Assembly (NCBI RefSeq): GCF_017908595.1
Contig: NZ_JAGKTL010000004.1
Coordinates: forward strand, 124,001 to 188,000
Reading direction: 5' to 3'
Length of the DNA stretch: 64,000 nucleotides
Source: Rhodothermus bifroesti
Lineage (GTDB): Bacteria > Bacteroidota > Rhodothermia > Rhodothermales > Rhodothermaceae
In this document: positions 45,694 through 55,571 of the stretch, one piece after another
How the letters are laid out: the number at the start of each line of letters is the position of its first letter
Position numbering within the stretch: the stretch's first letter is position 1
The notes under the pieces: model-generated
Seen by the model: only the letters and a program-made list of their open reading frames with translations
What the model was told of the DNA's origin: nothing
Databases searched by the model: none
Program-made: the position numbers and the translations under genes

Positions 45694-46233
45694 CTACGGT
45701 CTCAGGATGACTTGATCGGCGGTAATAAAGGCCCCCTCAAACCGTTGCGCTGCCAGGCGAAGTAGGCGTTGCGCTTCTGCCCGGTTTCGGAAATTGCCTA
45801 GTCGAATGCGGTAGTAAGGGGCTTTGTAGACAATATAGATAGGCGGTGGATCGGCAGCAGCGCCTGCAATGTCGGCTAGCCGCCCCTCGGCCACCATCTG
45901 CCGCCACCAAGTGAGCACTTCTTCGTACAGTCGATCCGCTTCTGCCTTGTTTTCGGTCAGGGCAATCTGCACGCGATAACCCTCAACCACCACACGTGGT
46001 TCTGCCGCACCTAACTGCCCCAGCCACAGGGCTTCGGGCACGTCGTGTACGACCTGCGGGGTCGGCGGCGGCGGGTCGGCATAGGCTGATGGCTCAAATT
46101 CTTCATAATCAGCCAAGGCGAGCGCTTCTTCTGTAGGCTGAGGCCCTCGCGGCTCGGTATTAGGGCGCAGGGTTGCGCATCCAACCAGAAACATCAGGCC
46201 TAGGCTCAGCGCATACAGCCGGCAGGAGGTCAT
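45694..46233 (-). CDS. SPOR-domain lipoprotein
   Basis: 179 residues. A lipoprotein signal (MTSCRLYALSLGLMFLVGC, Cys at residue 19) anchors it to a membrane. A Pro/Glu-rich linker follows (about 25-75). The last ~80 residues form a SPOR domain: VEGYRVQIALTENKAEADRL, PIYIVYKAPYYRIRLGNFRN, RAEAQRLLRLAAQRFEGAF. SPOR domains bind denuded glycan strands at division sites, so a septal or envelope role is likely. It starts nine bases after the glgX stop, suggesting transcription with glgX, though the functional link is unclear. Confidence 0.88.
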   Translation of the reverse strand: MTSCRLYALSLGLMFLVGCATLRPNTEPRGPQPTEEALALADYEEFEPSAYADPPPPTPQVVHDVPEALWLGQLGAAEPRVVVEGYRVQIALTENKAEADRLYEEVLTWWRQMVAEGRLADIAGAAADPPPIYIVYKAPYYRIRLGNFRNRAEAQRLLRLAAQRFEGAFITADQVILRP

Positions 46234-46242
46234 GATCGCCTT

Positions 46243-48462
46243 TCATATGTTCTTGGATGCTTCGTGTAAGCGCTCCGCAGCCGCAGAGTTTCCGTTTGCT
46301 TCAAAAGGTGGCACTGCGGTCAACACCGTTAACGTACCGGCCGGAAGTTCAAGCGTTGCCCCAGGCGCATAGGTCGTTTGCAACAGCTCTCGGCGAAAGG
46401 CCTCTACCACTTCCCAGTGATGGGGTTTGCCGCAAGCACAAACGGAAGGCACTACAACAGGTACAGCTTGAGCACCATTGTTAAACAGGATGAGAAACGT
46501 ATCGTCGCGAAATGGTCGCCCTCGATCGTCAGTGCCCTGAATGGCTTCGCCATGGAGCAATAGGCCAAAGGCGGTAAGCTCTGTCTTAACCCAGTCTTCA
46601 TGTTTCATGGGACGCCCTTCAGGATGCCACCAGACGGCATCGGGAGCCTCTCCCCCATTGGGCAGACCTGTTAGAAAATGTCGCCGGCGAAAGCTGCGAT
46701 GCTGCTTACGGAACCAGATCACCTGCTGAACAAATGCTAAAAAGTGCTGCTTACGCGCGTCCAGCTGCCAGTTATACCAGCTGATCTCGTTATCTTGGCA
46801 GTAGGCATTGTTATTACCATGTTGGGAGCGCGAAAGCTCGTCCCCTCCTAGAAGCATCGGAACGCCTTGAGAAAGAAAGAGCGTACTGATGAGGCTGCGT
46901 TTTCGGGCTTCTCGACAAGCCAGAATTGCAGGATCTTGCGTGGGCCCCTCCACACCACAATTGTGGCTGTAGTTCGCATCCATCCCGTCTCGGTTGCCTT
47001 CCAGATTGACCTCGTTATGCTTTTTTTCGTAGCTCACCAGGTCTTCCAGGGTAAAACCGTCGTGGGCAGTGACAAAGTTAATCGAAGCAAACGGTCTGCG
47101 GCCGCTCCGTTCATAAAGGTCACTCGAGCCTGCAAAGCGGGTAGCAAATTCACCGTTGAGCCCTCGCTCGCCGCGCCAGAAACGACGCACCGCATCCCGA
47201 TAGCGGCCATTCCATTCTGTCCATTGCCAGGGGAAATGTCCTACCTGATAGCCCCCTGGTCCTACATCCCACGGTTCAGCGATCAGCTTCACTTGGCTAA
47301 GCACGGGATCCTGTTGAATAACCTGAAAAAACGTCGAAAGCATGTCGACATCGTAGAGCTCACGAGCCAAAGCGGCTGCTAGGTCAAAACGGAAGCCGTC
47401 AACGTGCATTTCGGTCACCCAGTAGCGTAGGCTATCCATGATGAGCTGGATGACGTAGGGATTGCCCACGTCAAGCGTATTACCCGTGCCGGTATAGTCG
47501 ACCAAAAAGCGTGGATTTTTAGGATCGGCTTTGTAATAGGCGCGGTTGTCAATGCCGCGAAACGAAAGCGTAGGCCCCAACACCCCGCCTTCACCCGTAT
47601 GGTTGTAGACGACATCGACGATGACTTCAAAGCCAGCGGCATGGAGCGCCCGCACCATCATCTTAAACTCGCGCACTGCCGAAATCGGCCCATTGGTGGC
47701 GTATTCTGGCTCCGGAGCAAAGTAGCACAATGGGTTATAGCCCCAGTAGTTACGTAACCCCCGTTCAACAAGGTGTCGGTCGTGCACCTTAGCGTGCACC
47801 GGCAAAAGCTGAATGGTCGTAATGCCCAAGCGTTTCAGATGCTCTAGTACTGGCTCACACGTCAAGCCGAGGTAGGTGCCACGTAGCGGTTCTGGAACTT
47901 CGGGATGCAGCTTGGTCAGCCCTTTGACGTGCGTTTCGTAGATGATGGTGTCCTCCCACGGAATACGCGGCGGCCGATCGTCCCCCCATTCAAAGCAAGG
48001 TTCAACCACAGCGCCTAAAGGCGCATAGGGCGCATTGTCCTCTTCTGAGAAAGAGAGGTCTCCCGCCGCATCTCCCACTTTATACCCGAAAAGGCTGTCG
48101 TGCCAACGTAGCGGCCGACCAATGGCCTTAGCGTAAGGGTCGAGCAAGACTTTGTTGGGATTGAAACGATGCCCCTTTTCCGGTTGGTAGGGGCCATAGA
48201 CGCGATAGCCGTAGAGTTGTCCAGGTCGCAGACCAGGCAAGTAAACATGCCAAATTGGGCCTGTACGTTCGGTCAGCTCTACAACCCGCGACGGGGCCGG
48301 GTCGTCCGGATTGTCAAAAAGCACGAGCTCTACGGCTTCAGCATGCTGGCTGTAGAGGGCAAAATTCACCCCCATGCCATCCCATGTTGCCCCTAAAGGA
48401 TAGGGGCGACCAGGCCAGGAGCTCGAAACCGTCGACACTACCGGTTGGACTGCACCTGCCAT
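46243..48462 (-). CDS. glgX: Glycogen debranching enzyme GlgX/TreX (GH13)
   Basis: Isoamylase-type enzyme that hydrolyses alpha-1,6 branches of glycogen. 739 residues: N-terminal CBM48 (about 15-165, [20 protein letters not shown]), then the GH13 barrel. Catalytic nucleophile Asp is in [20 protein letters not shown], the acid/base Glu in [20 protein letters not shown], and the third Asp in [20 protein letters not shown]. The C-terminal beta domain carries a [14 protein letters not shown]-like stretch. It is divergent from glgB with 336 bases between the starts, and is followed by the SPOR lipoprotein. Confidence 0.95.
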   Translation of the reverse strand: MAGAVQPVVSTVSSSWPGRPYPLGATWDGMGVNFALYSQHAEAVELVLFDNPDDPAPSRVVELTERTGPIWHVYLPGLRPGQLYGYRVYGPYQPEKGHRFNPNKVLLDPYAKAIGRPLRWHDSLFGYKVGDAAGDLSFSEEDNAPYAPLGAVVEPCFEWGDDRPPRIPWEDTIIYETHVKGLTKLHPEVPEPLRGTYLGLTCEPVLEHLKRLGITTIQLLPVHAKVHDRHLVERGLRNYWGYNPLCYFAPEPEYATNGPISAVREFKMMVRALHAAGFEVIVDVVYNHTGEGGVLGPTLSFRGIDNRAYYKADPKNPRFLVDYTGTGNTLDVGNPYVIQLIMDSLRYWVTEMHVDGFRFDLAAALARELYDVDMLSTFFQVIQQDPVLSQVKLIAEPWDVGPGGYQVGHFPWQWTEWNGRYRDAVRRFWRGERGLNGEFATRFAGSSDLYERSGRRPFASINFVTAHDGFTLEDLVSYEKKHNEVNLEGNRDGMDANYSHNCGVEGPTQDPAILACREARKRSLISTLFLSQGVPMLLGGDELSRSQHGNNNAYCQDNEISWYNWQLDARKQHFLAFVQQVIWFRKQHRSFRRRHFLTGLPNGGEAPDAVWWHPEGRPMKHEDWVKTELTAFGLLLHGEAIQGTDDRGRPFRDDTFLILFNNGAQAVPVVVPSVCACGKPHHWEVVEAFRRELLQTTYAPGATLELPAGTLTVLTAVPPFEANGNSAAAERLHEASKNI

Positions 48463-48798
48463 GAGGATTGTTCAATGCACTTCGCTTGAAGGTAGCAAAC
48501 GCTGCGCCATCAAGAGGACGCCAAACCGCTGAGCCGCCCTTTTACGCAAGCGTACGTACTGCGGGGATGCGTCATTGGTACGTTTGCGGCTTATCCAACT
48601 GCGCCTTTGGGTGCTCTAGAATGCGCTTCCAGAACGTTTGCTCATGGACTTTTCGCATGTCTTACAAAGCGCAGCTATGCGGGCATGGTAGGGCTTTTTT
48701 GTATTTTGGAAAGCTTACTGGTATAATCCCCCCAAAGATAGGGGCATTGCAACACGGGTAAAATAGATCTTAACACCTCCATCAAAAACGCAAAGAAT
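48463..48798. promoter_or_regulatory. 336-base divergent region of glgX and glgB
   Basis: No gene here that I accept; a 97-codon frame (48468-48761 plus strand) has no recognisable features. The region must hold the promoters for both glycogen genes. One near-consensus plus-strand promoter stands at 48699-48727 (see separate entry). I found no large inverted repeat or clear operator. Confidence 0.6.
48699..48727 (+). promoter_or_regulatory. Sigma70-like promoter for glgB
   Basis: TTGTAT at 48699-48704 and TATAAT at 48722-48727, separated by exactly 17 bases; the -10 box is perfect. The transcript would begin near 48734, leaving a leader of about 65 bases before the glgB ATG at 48799. Perfect TATAAT boxes are otherwise rare in this window. 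Confidence 0.72.
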
Positions 48799-50664
48799 AT
48801 GGGCTGGTTAACCGAAGACGACATTCGGCGTTGGGAAAGCGGTACGTTCTTCGACAGTTATCGCAAGTTGGGCGCGCACCCGGACGAAGAAGGCACGTGG
48901 TTTTGCCTGTGGGCACCCCATGCCGATGCCGTTTCGGTACTGGGTGCATTTAATGATTGGAATCCGGAAGCCAGCCCCTTGGAGCGCTATGGTGGAGGCC
49001 TGTGGGCCGGTTATGTACCTGGCGCACGTCCCGGACACACCTACAAATATCGGATTCGTCACGGCTTCTACCAGGCCGATAAAACCGATCCCTATGCCTT
49101 CGCCATGGAGCCGCCAACAGGAAGCCCTATTGAGGGCTTGGCCTCCATTATCACACGCCTGGACTACACCTGGCATGATCACGAATGGATGCGCCAGCGC
49201 AAAGGTCCGGCCAGTCTCTATGGACCCGTTGCGATCTACGAAGTGCACCTAGGGTCTTGGCGGCATAAACGCCCCGGCGAGTCATTTTCCTATCGTGAAA
49301 TTGCCGAGCCCTTGGCTGACTATGTTGAGGAAATGGGCTTTACCCACGTGGAGCTGATGCCCGTTATGGAACACCCCTACTATGGCTCCTGGGGCTACCA
49401 AGTGGTGGGCTACTATGCACCCACGTTTCGCTACGGTAAACCACAAGATTTGATGTATCTGATCGATTACTTGCATCAGCGCGGTATTGGGGTCATTCTT
49501 GATTGGGTACCTAGCCACTTTGCCGCTGATCCCCAGGGACTTGTCTTTTTCGACGGCACGACCCTGTTTGAGTACGATGATCCTAAAATGCGCTACCACC
49601 CCGACTGGGGTACGTACGTATTTGATTACAACAAGCCAGGCGTGCGTAACTTTCTCATTTCAAATGCCCTTTTCTGGCTTGCCTGTTACCATGCCGATGG
49701 GCTGCGCGTGGATGCCGTTGCCTCCATGCTCTATCGTGATTATTCCCGCAAGGAATGGACACCCAATATCTTTGGCGGCCGAGAAAACTTGGAAGCGATC
49801 GACTTCCTCAAAAAACTCAACGAAACAGTCTATCTGCACTTCCCCGAAGCAATGACCATTGCCGAAGAATCGACGGCTTGGCCAGGCGTTTCAGCCCCCA
49901 CCTACAACCACGGGCTGGGTTTTCTCTACAAATGGAACATGGGCTGGATGCACGACACGCTGACCTACCTGCGTCGTGACCCCGTTCATCGCAAATACCA
50001 CCACGACGAGCTAACATTTTCTTTGGTTTATGCCTTTTCGGAGCATTACATCTTACCCTTATCCCACGACGAGGTAGTGCATGGTAAGGGATCGCTTTGG
50101 GGTAAGATGCCCGGCGATGACTGGCAAAAAGCCGCCAACCTACGCCTGCTCTACGGCCACATGTGGGGGCACCCTGGAAAAAAGCTCCTCTTTATGGGCG
50201 GGGAATTTGGCCAGTATCATGAGTGGAACCACGACGTGCAAATTGAATGGCACTTGCTCGAAAAACCTTTTCAGCGCGGCATTCAGACGTGGGTACGCGA
50301 CCTTAACCACCTCTACCGCACCCATCCCGCGCTTTGGCACGATGGCCCCGAAGGCTTTGAATGGATTGACTTTAGCGACCGTGACCAGAGCGTTATCTGC
50401 TACCTGCGAAAAAATGCCGGTCGCATACTGCTTTTTGTGCTGAACTTCACGCCCGTTCCACGCCTACACTATCGCGTAGGCGTGCCTCTGGGAGGTCCTT
50501 GGCGCGAAGTGCTCAATAGCGACGCGGTTGTCTATGGCGGCAGCGGTCTAGGAAATCTTGGTCGCGTTGAAGCTATACCCGAATCGTGGCACGGCCGCCC
50601 GTTTCATCTCAGCCTAACGCTTCCCCCCTTGGCTGCGATTATCCTTGAACCCGAATCGATGTAA
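48799..50664 (+). CDS. glgB: 1,4-alpha-glucan branching enzyme
   Basis: Transfers alpha-1,4 chains to make alpha-1,6 branches in glycogen. 621 residues. N-terminal CBM48 includes [20 protein letters not shown] and the GH13 barrel has the catalytic Asp in [20 protein letters not shown], the Glu in [20 protein letters not shown], and the Asp in [20 protein letters not shown]. The sequence [20 protein letters not shown] and the length match Rhodothermus branching enzyme as I remember it, which supports the organism assignment. Followed by malQ after 103 bases. Confidence 0.97.
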   Translation: MGWLTEDDIRRWESGTFFDSYRKLGAHPDEEGTWFCLWAPHADAVSVLGAFNDWNPEASPLERYGGGLWAGYVPGARPGHTYKYRIRHGFYQADKTDPYAFAMEPPTGSPIEGLASIITRLDYTWHDHEWMRQRKGPASLYGPVAIYEVHLGSWRHKRPGESFSYREIAEPLADYVEEMGFTHVELMPVMEHPYYGSWGYQVVGYYAPTFRYGKPQDLMYLIDYLHQRGIGVILDWVPSHFAADPQGLVFFDGTTLFEYDDPKMRYHPDWGTYVFDYNKPGVRNFLISNALFWLACYHADGLRVDAVASMLYRDYSRKEWTPNIFGGRENLEAIDFLKKLNETVYLHFPEAMTIAEESTAWPGVSAPTYNHGLGFLYKWNMGWMHDTLTYLRRDPVHRKYHHDELTFSLVYAFSEHYILPLSHDEVVHGKGSLWGKMPGDDWQKAANLRLLYGHMWGHPGKKLLFMGGEFGQYHEWNHDVQIEWHLLEKPFQRGIQTWVRDLNHLYRTHPALWHDGPEGFEWIDFSDRDQSVICYLRKNAGRILLFVLNFTPVPRLHYRVGVPLGGPWREVLNSDAVVYGGSGLGNLGRVEAIPESWHGRPFHLSLTLPPLAAIILEPESM

Positions 50665-50767
50665 GCAAATCTTTGCTTTCTTTTTCTTTACACCCTTTTC
50701 CCTGAAGCCAAAGCACGGCTAGCCGTATTTTGGGGCCGCTTGTTTTGGCTTTTAGCGCAAAAGAACT

Positions 50768-52303
50768 ATGCCTCGCTCAAGTGGTATTTTGTTGCATCCT
50801 ACCTCACTTCCAGGCCCTTATGGAATTGGCGATCTAGGGCCTGCCGCCTACCATTTTGCCGATTTTTTGGCCGAAGCGGGTCAACGGCTCTGGCAAATGC
50901 TTCCCCTAGTCCCTGTAGGCTTAGGCTTTTCTCCGTATGCTAGCCCGTCGACCTTTGCTGGAAATCCGCTGCTGATCAGTCCAGACCGCCTAGTCGAGCA
51001 GGGCTTACTCAGTCCTAACGACGTCTCTCAAAGACCTAATTTCCCAGCTGAACGCGTCGATTACGACTGGGTGATTACCTACAAGCATCATTTGCTCGAA
51101 AAAGCCTATGCAACGTTTGAGGCACATCCTGACCGCATCGACGAGACGGATTTTTGGCTCTTTTGTGAGCGACAGGCCTTCTGGCTCGACGATTATGCCC
51201 TCTTTATGGCGTTAAAAGAGGCGCATGGCGGTGCGGTTTGGACAGAGTGGCCCGCTGAGCTAGCCCGGCGCGATCCTGGAGCGTTGCACCATGCTCGCCA
51301 GCGCCTGGCACGTGCCTTCCGCAAGCACCAGTTCTGGCAGTATCTCTTTCACAAGCAGTGGATGGACCTGCGCGCCTACTGCCACCAGCGTGGTATCCGG
51401 CTGATGGGCGATATCCCAATCTACGTAGCCCACGACAGCGCCGACGTATGGGCCAACCCGCACCTTTTTCATCTAGACGAAAGGGGCCGGCCCACCGTTG
51501 TAGCTGGTGTGCCCCCCGACTACTTCAGTGAAACCGGTCAGCGCTGGGGCAATCCACTATACCGTTGGGACGTCTCCCGCCACACAGGCCATCACTGGTG
51601 GACCCAGCGCTTTGCTGTGCTTCTGGAACGCGTCGACCTGATTCGCCTCGATCACTTCCGCGGGTTTGCAGCATACTGGGAAATCCCTGCTAGCGAGCCT
51701 ACAGCTGTCCACGGACGTTGGGTGGCTGGACCCGGTGCCGAGTTTTTCGAGACCATTCAGCAAAAGCTTGGTCCTCTGCCTATTGTGGCTGAAAACCTTG
51801 GGGTCATCACACCTGACGTCACCGAACTCATGGAACGTTTTGGTTTTCCAGGGATGGCTGTCCTTCAATTTGCCTTCGATGAGGATGCCTCCTCTACCTT
51901 TCTGCCGCACAACTACACCCGCAACCTGGTGGCCTATACCGGCACGCACGACAACGACACCATCGTGGGCTGGTGGCGCGGAGAAAGCAAAAACACGTTG
52001 CCCCCTGAAGTCGTTGCCCGCGCTAAGGCCTACGCCCGAGCTTACTTAGACCTGGATCGCAAGCGGGAGCGTGAGATCCATTGGACGTGCATCCGTGCAC
52101 TTATGGCTTCGGTAGCCGACCTGGTGGTTTTCCCCTTACAAGACGTACTCGGCCTAGGCAGTGAAGCACGTATGAATACCCCCGGTACTACCGGTCCACA
52201 CAACTGGTCCTGGCGCGTGTGTGCTAGCCAACTTCGCCCAGAGCTGGCCGAACGGCTGCGCAGGCTCACCGAAATCTACGGACGCCTGCCCTCAGCGGCC
52301 TAA
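50768..52303 (+). CDS. malQ: 4-alpha-glucanotransferase (amylomaltase, GH77)
   Basis: Transfers maltooligosaccharide chains between glucans. 511 residues with GH77 features: GILLHPTSLPGPYGIGDLGP and SPYASPSTFAGNPLLISPDR near the N-terminus. The nucleophile Asp is in VDLIRLDHFRGFAAYWEIPA, the Glu acid/base in PIVAENLGVITPDVTELMER, and the third Asp in AYTGTHDNDTIVGWWRGES. The ending FPLQDVLGLGSEARMNTPGT is diagnostic. With glgB and glgX it completes a remodelling set for glycogen; no glgA, glgC or glgP is in view. Convergent with the zinc-ribbon gene, four bases apart. Confidence 0.96.
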   Translation: MPRSSGILLHPTSLPGPYGIGDLGPAAYHFADFLAEAGQRLWQMLPLVPVGLGFSPYASPSTFAGNPLLISPDRLVEQGLLSPNDVSQRPNFPAERVDYDWVITYKHHLLEKAYATFEAHPDRIDETDFWLFCERQAFWLDDYALFMALKEAHGGAVWTEWPAELARRDPGALHHARQRLARAFRKHQFWQYLFHKQWMDLRAYCHQRGIRLMGDIPIYVAHDSADVWANPHLFHLDERGRPTVVAGVPPDYFSETGQRWGNPLYRWDVSRHTGHHWWTQRFAVLLERVDLIRLDHFRGFAAYWEIPASEPTAVHGRWVAGPGAEFFETIQQKLGPLPIVAENLGVITPDVTELMERFGFPGMAVLQFAFDEDASSTFLPHNYTRNLVAYTGTHDNDTIVGWWRGESKNTLPPEVVARAKAYARAYLDLDRKREREIHWTCIRALMASVADLVVFPLQDVLGLGSEARMNTPGTTGPHNWSWRVCASQLRPELAERLRRLTEIYGRLPSAA

Positions 52304-52307
52304 AGCT

Positions 52308-52799
52308 TCAGTCGCGCCGCCACTGCACACGGACGACGCGGTCCCCATCTGCATAGCTATAATCCAGCTTACCCTGATAGGCCCGAGCCAGCGCTTCACC
52401 AATACGACGGGCCAGATGCACTCCTGTGGTCGTAATCCGGCAGTAGCCATCTTGGAGATCCAGTTCCATCAAGCGCTCTAGCGGCCGCGTCTGCTTTTCT
52501 TGCGCTTCTAGATTACGCACCAAATTGAGGATCTCTGCTTGATGGGCACACCAAAACGCACCACTGAGCTCTACATAACCAGCCGGATAGCGATCGGCCG
52601 TGCGTCGGCAAGCCGGACACCGCACCTCATGCACCACCTCTGTAACCTCCATCCACGTCCACCGTCCCCCACTAAACACTGCACCACAGTCTGTGCATCG
52701 CGTAGGTTCAGGCCACTTTTGATGCTCCCAGTAAGCATCCCGGTGCCGCTGTTTTAAGATGCGATCCTTGCGGCCATAGCTGCTCCGAAACATACGCAC
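52308..52799 (-). CDS. BCAM0308-family zinc-ribbon protein
   Basis: 163 residues, cytoplasmic. A zinc ribbon uses CTDCGAVF (Cys35, Cys38) and VRCPACRR (Cys61, Cys64). The second half matches a family I remember as BCAM0308: PAGYVELSGAFWCAHQAEIL, a charged helix, then CRITTTGVHLARRIGEALAR and AYQGKLDYSYADGDRVVRVQ. This fold is similar to the NMD3/IF2-type nucleic-acid-associated domain, and function is not established. The N-terminus is highly basic (SSYGRKDRILKQRHRD). Convergent with malQ; upstream of it 75 bases separate the lipoprotein gene. Confidence 0.82.
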   Translation of the reverse strand: MRMFRSSYGRKDRILKQRHRDAYWEHQKWPEPTRCTDCGAVFSGGRWTWMEVTEVVHEVRCPACRRTADRYPAGYVELSGAFWCAHQAEILNLVRNLEAQEKQTRPLERLMELDLQDGYCRITTTGVHLARRIGEALARAYQGKLDYSYADGDRVVRVQWRRD

Positions 52800-52874
52800 C
52801 CTCCACTTACATAATCATGGGTTGCAGGATAAGCCCCTCCTGTTAAGAGAAAGTTAAGCAAACAGCACGCAACG

Positions 52875-53402
52875 TCAAGCCCCTGGCGCAAATTCTGTAT
52901 CTGGAACAGCCACAAATGTCCCTATTGCTTCAAGCTCCAGATATTCGCCCGTGGTGCGGTCAATCGTGCCCATTTGCAGACGGAACTTTCCTTTGAGTTG
53001 GTCGGGAGCTACAGCTTCAAAGATGAGTTGCCCTGATTCCGAAAGGAACGTATAGGGAGGCCAGTCTAGATAGGCAATCACCCAGGGGTGCGCTGCAGGT
53101 CCTGGGACCAAACGGCGCACAGCTTCTAAAGTATCGGCACCATGGCGCCTGATCTCTAAGGATAGCCCACGGGTAGGTGCCGATGCATCCAGCAAGTCTA
53201 ACCCAATGGGTTCACCCTGGGCATTTTTTCGAAAAAGCGCCTTGCCTACCAGGGTATCGCTTATCGTTCCTTGCAACACCACCCGGAAAGATCCCGTTTG
53301 CACACGTTCCCCCTTGAAGGGGGTTGGTACAGCACACCCTCCCTGGCAACCCATCCCCGCGAAGATCAGCAAAAACACCCATCGCTGCATGTACTGGTGC
53401 AT
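52875..53402 (-). CDS. Probable exported lipoprotein of unknown function
   Basis: 175 residues from ATG 53402 (or Met5 at 53390). An N-terminal hydrophobic signal RWVFLLIFAGMGC ends at a Cys (residue 19) with a second Cys four residues later; the lipobox is not canonical (GMGC), so lipidation is probable, not certain. The remainder is a beta-rich domain with alternating hydrophobic residues (GSFRVVLQGTISDTLVGKAL, WPPYTFLSESGQLIFEAVAP, GKFRLQMGTIDRTTGEYLEL). No family recognised. It is divergent from psuG, with 79 bases between starts. Confidence 0.65.
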   Translation of the reverse strand: MHQYMQRWVFLLIFAGMGCQGGCAVPTPFKGERVQTGSFRVVLQGTISDTLVGKALFRKNAQGEPIGLDLLDASAPTRGLSLEIRRHGADTLEAVRRLVPGPAAHPWVIAYLDWPPYTFLSESGQLIFEAVAPDQLKGKFRLQMGTIDRTTGEYLELEAIGTFVAVPDTEFAPGA

Positions 53403-53481
53403 ATTCGCAGAAGTATGCCGCTAATCTGTAGGGTCGTTTTCTTGTTAATTTACGTAACGGTAGTCGCAACCTGCTGGTGGG

Positions 53482-54396
53482 ATGATGAACGCTGTTGTTG
53501 CCTTAGAGTCGACGGTGATTGCGCATGGCCTACCCGCGCCTCACAATTTAGATGCAGCCTATCGCATCGAAGCGGCTATCCGCGCCGAAGGTGCCCGACC
53601 GTGCACCATTGCTATCCTTAAAGGCCAGGTGCGACTTGGGCTTGAGCCGCACGAATTGCGCTATCTAGCCACAGCCGAGGGCGTCCGCAAAGTTAGCCTA
53701 CGCGACCTCCCTGTTGCCGTCGCTCAAGGATGCGATGGTGCCACCACGGTTGCTGCCACGCTACACTTGGCTTGGCGAGCGGGCATTTCGGTTATGGCTA
53801 CTGGAGGTATTGGCGGTGTGCATCGCAGTGCCGATGGCCGTCCTTCGATGGACATCAGCGCTGATCTTGAAGCACTGGCGCGCATCCCAGCCGTGGTGGT
53901 GTGCTCAGGACCCAAAACGATTCTCGACCTCAAAGCTACACGCGAACAGCTAGAAACGCGCGGCATCACAACGGTAGGCTACCGTACTCATGAAATGCCC
54001 GCGTTTTACACTGCCACAAGCGGCCTACCGGTCGACGCGCGCTGCGACACACCGGAGGCTGTTGTCGCCCTCTACCAGGCACGCCTGCGTCTGGGCCTAC
54101 CGGGCGCCTTAGTGGTTACTGTACCCCCTCCCGATCGCGTAGCTATCCCTACGGCAGTGCTCATGCCAGCGCTTGAAGAGGCCTTGCAAGAAGCCGAACG
54201 GCAGGGCATCGCAGCCGAAGCACTCACGCCTTTTCTGCTAGCTCGGTTGCGCGAACGCTTGGGGTCTCGCGTCCTACAGGCAAACCTTGCATTGCTAGAG
54301 CAAAACGCGATCGTTGCCGCTCGGATTGCGCGCGCCTTAGCTATGGCTGCTTTGCCCCTTTCACCCCCTGCAAGCTGCGCAGCGATAACAAATTGA
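53482..54396 (+). CDS. psuG: Pseudouridine-5'-phosphate glycosidase
   Basis: Splits pseudouridine 5'-phosphate into uracil and ribose-5-phosphate (also the reverse condensation), in the degradation of modified RNA nucleosides. 304 residues. Hallmarks: VVALESTVIAHGLPAPHNLD at the N-terminus, AILKGQVRLGLEPHELRYLA, the LTVRHD-like turn, MATGGIGGVHRSADGRPSMD with the catalytic Lys region, and ISADLEALARIPAVVVCSGP. No partner pseudouridine kinase (psuK) is beside it. Its 3' end overlaps the end of ddl by 56 bases on opposite strands. Confidence 0.94.
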   Translation: MMNAVVALESTVIAHGLPAPHNLDAAYRIEAAIRAEGARPCTIAILKGQVRLGLEPHELRYLATAEGVRKVSLRDLPVAVAQGCDGATTVAATLHLAWRAGISVMATGGIGGVHRSADGRPSMDISADLEALARIPAVVVCSGPKTILDLKATREQLETRGITTVGYRTHEMPAFYTATSGLPVDARCDTPEAVVALYQARLRLGLPGALVVTVPPPDRVAIPTAVLMPALEEALQEAERQGIAAEALTPFLLARLRERLGSRVLQANLALLEQNAIVAARIARALAMAALPLSPPASCAAITN

Positions 54397-55561
54397 CGTC
54401 GTAAGAACGCACGCGGCCGTTTTTCTCTCGATGGCGCTTCTGAGCCAGTCGGATCAGTTCATCCATTAGTGCATCGAACGGCACGCCTGCTGGCTCCCAC
54501 AGGTAAAACGAAAACGAACCCGGAATGGTATTAATCTCATTGAAATACACCTGACCGGTATCACCATCCAGCAGAAAATCGATGCGGGCCACACCAGCAC
54601 ATTCAAAAAGCTGAAAGATGCGGACGGCCATCTCCTGGATAGCTTGCGTTTGTGTCGGGTCAAGGGGTGCTGGAATTATGCGTTCCAGCGAAGCCATACC
54701 TTGTGGCTGCTTTGTCCCTTGGCCTCCCTTACTTTGCCCTCGCAGATACTTATCCTGAAACGTCAGCAGCTTCGATGGGTCGCTGCGTACGGGCTCCTCG
54801 AGCACGCTGGGACGCGCTGCTGAAGGATCGCCCAGCACGGCACAGTTAACCTCCCGTAGATGCTGTACGGCCCGTTCAACAAGCACTTTTTCATCGTAGC
54901 GCAAGGCTTCTTCGATTGCTGCATCCAGTGCCACGCGCTCTGCTACACGCTGAATCCCTATCGACGATCCCAAACGGGCCGGCTTGACCACCATGGGATA
55001 GCCCAACTCAGCCTCTAGGCGATCTAGCCAAGCTTCCTCTTGACCAGCCCATTCGTGCTCACGAAACCAACGGAAATCGACCACAGGAATGCCCTGCTGC
55101 TGGCAGAGTAACTTCGAGAGCACTTTATCCATGCCCAAGGCTGAACCCAGCACGCCACTGCCCGTGTAAGGCACATTAAGCGTCTCGCACAATCCCTGCA
55201 CACCGCCGTTTTCGCCATCACCGCCATGCAAGGCCAGCACAACCACATCAAGCAAATAGCGTAGTGGGCGCTGCCAAGGCCAACGACGCGGGCGCGCATC
55301 CACCAGCAACAGGCGGCCGTGTACAGCTGGATCAAAGCGTACGGGAATGGCCAATCGCCGCAAGGCGTCCAGGTCTTGGTAGGCCTCCAGCGCCAAAAGC
55401 ACCGATCCGGTGTACCAGCTACCGTCCTTGGCTACGTACAGCGGCACTACCTCGTAGCGGTCCGGATCAAGCGCCGCAGCAGCTTGCAGCCCGGTAATGA
55501 CAGACACCTCATGCTCTGGCGAGACGCCGCCAAAAACTACGCCTACGCGTAATCGCTGCAT
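54341..55561 (-). CDS. ddl: D-alanine-D-alanine ligase
   Basis: Forms the D-Ala-D-Ala end of the peptidoglycan pentapeptide using ATP. Start ATG 55561 (MQRLRVGVVFGGVSPEHEVS); the open frame extends to 55711 through pyrC. ATP-grasp motifs: ALDPDRYEVVPLYVAKDGSW, LHGGDGENGGVQGLCETLNV, PYTGSGVLGSALGMDKVLSK, LGYPMVVKPARLGSSIGIQR, and RIDFLLDGDTGQVYFNEINT. 406 residues is long because of an insert around DKYLRGQSKGGQGTKQPQGM. Starts ten bases after the pyrC stop, so the two are transcribed together. Confidence 0.93.
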   Translation of the reverse strand: MQRLRVGVVFGGVSPEHEVSVITGLQAAAALDPDRYEVVPLYVAKDGSWYTGSVLLALEAYQDLDALRRLAIPVRFDPAVHGRLLLVDARPRRWPWQRPLRYLLDVVVLALHGGDGENGGVQGLCETLNVPYTGSGVLGSALGMDKVLSKLLCQQQGIPVVDFRWFREHEWAGQEEAWLDRLEAELGYPMVVKPARLGSSIGIQRVAERVALDAAIEEALRYDEKVLVERAVQHLREVNCAVLGDPSAARPSVLEEPVRSDPSKLLTFQDKYLRGQSKGGQGTKQPQGMASLERIIPAPLDPTQTQAIQEMAVRIFQLFECAGVARIDFLLDGDTGQVYFNEINTIPGSFSFYLWEPAGVPFDALMDELIRLAQKRHREKNGRVRSYDVNLLSLRSLQGVKGAKQP

Positions 55562-55571
55562 AGCAAGCGGT

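Noticed and set aside
48468-48761. 97-codon frame in the glgX-glgB gap
   Set aside because: It would cover the whole of the promoter region, including the -10/-35 of glgB, and has no recognisable protein features.
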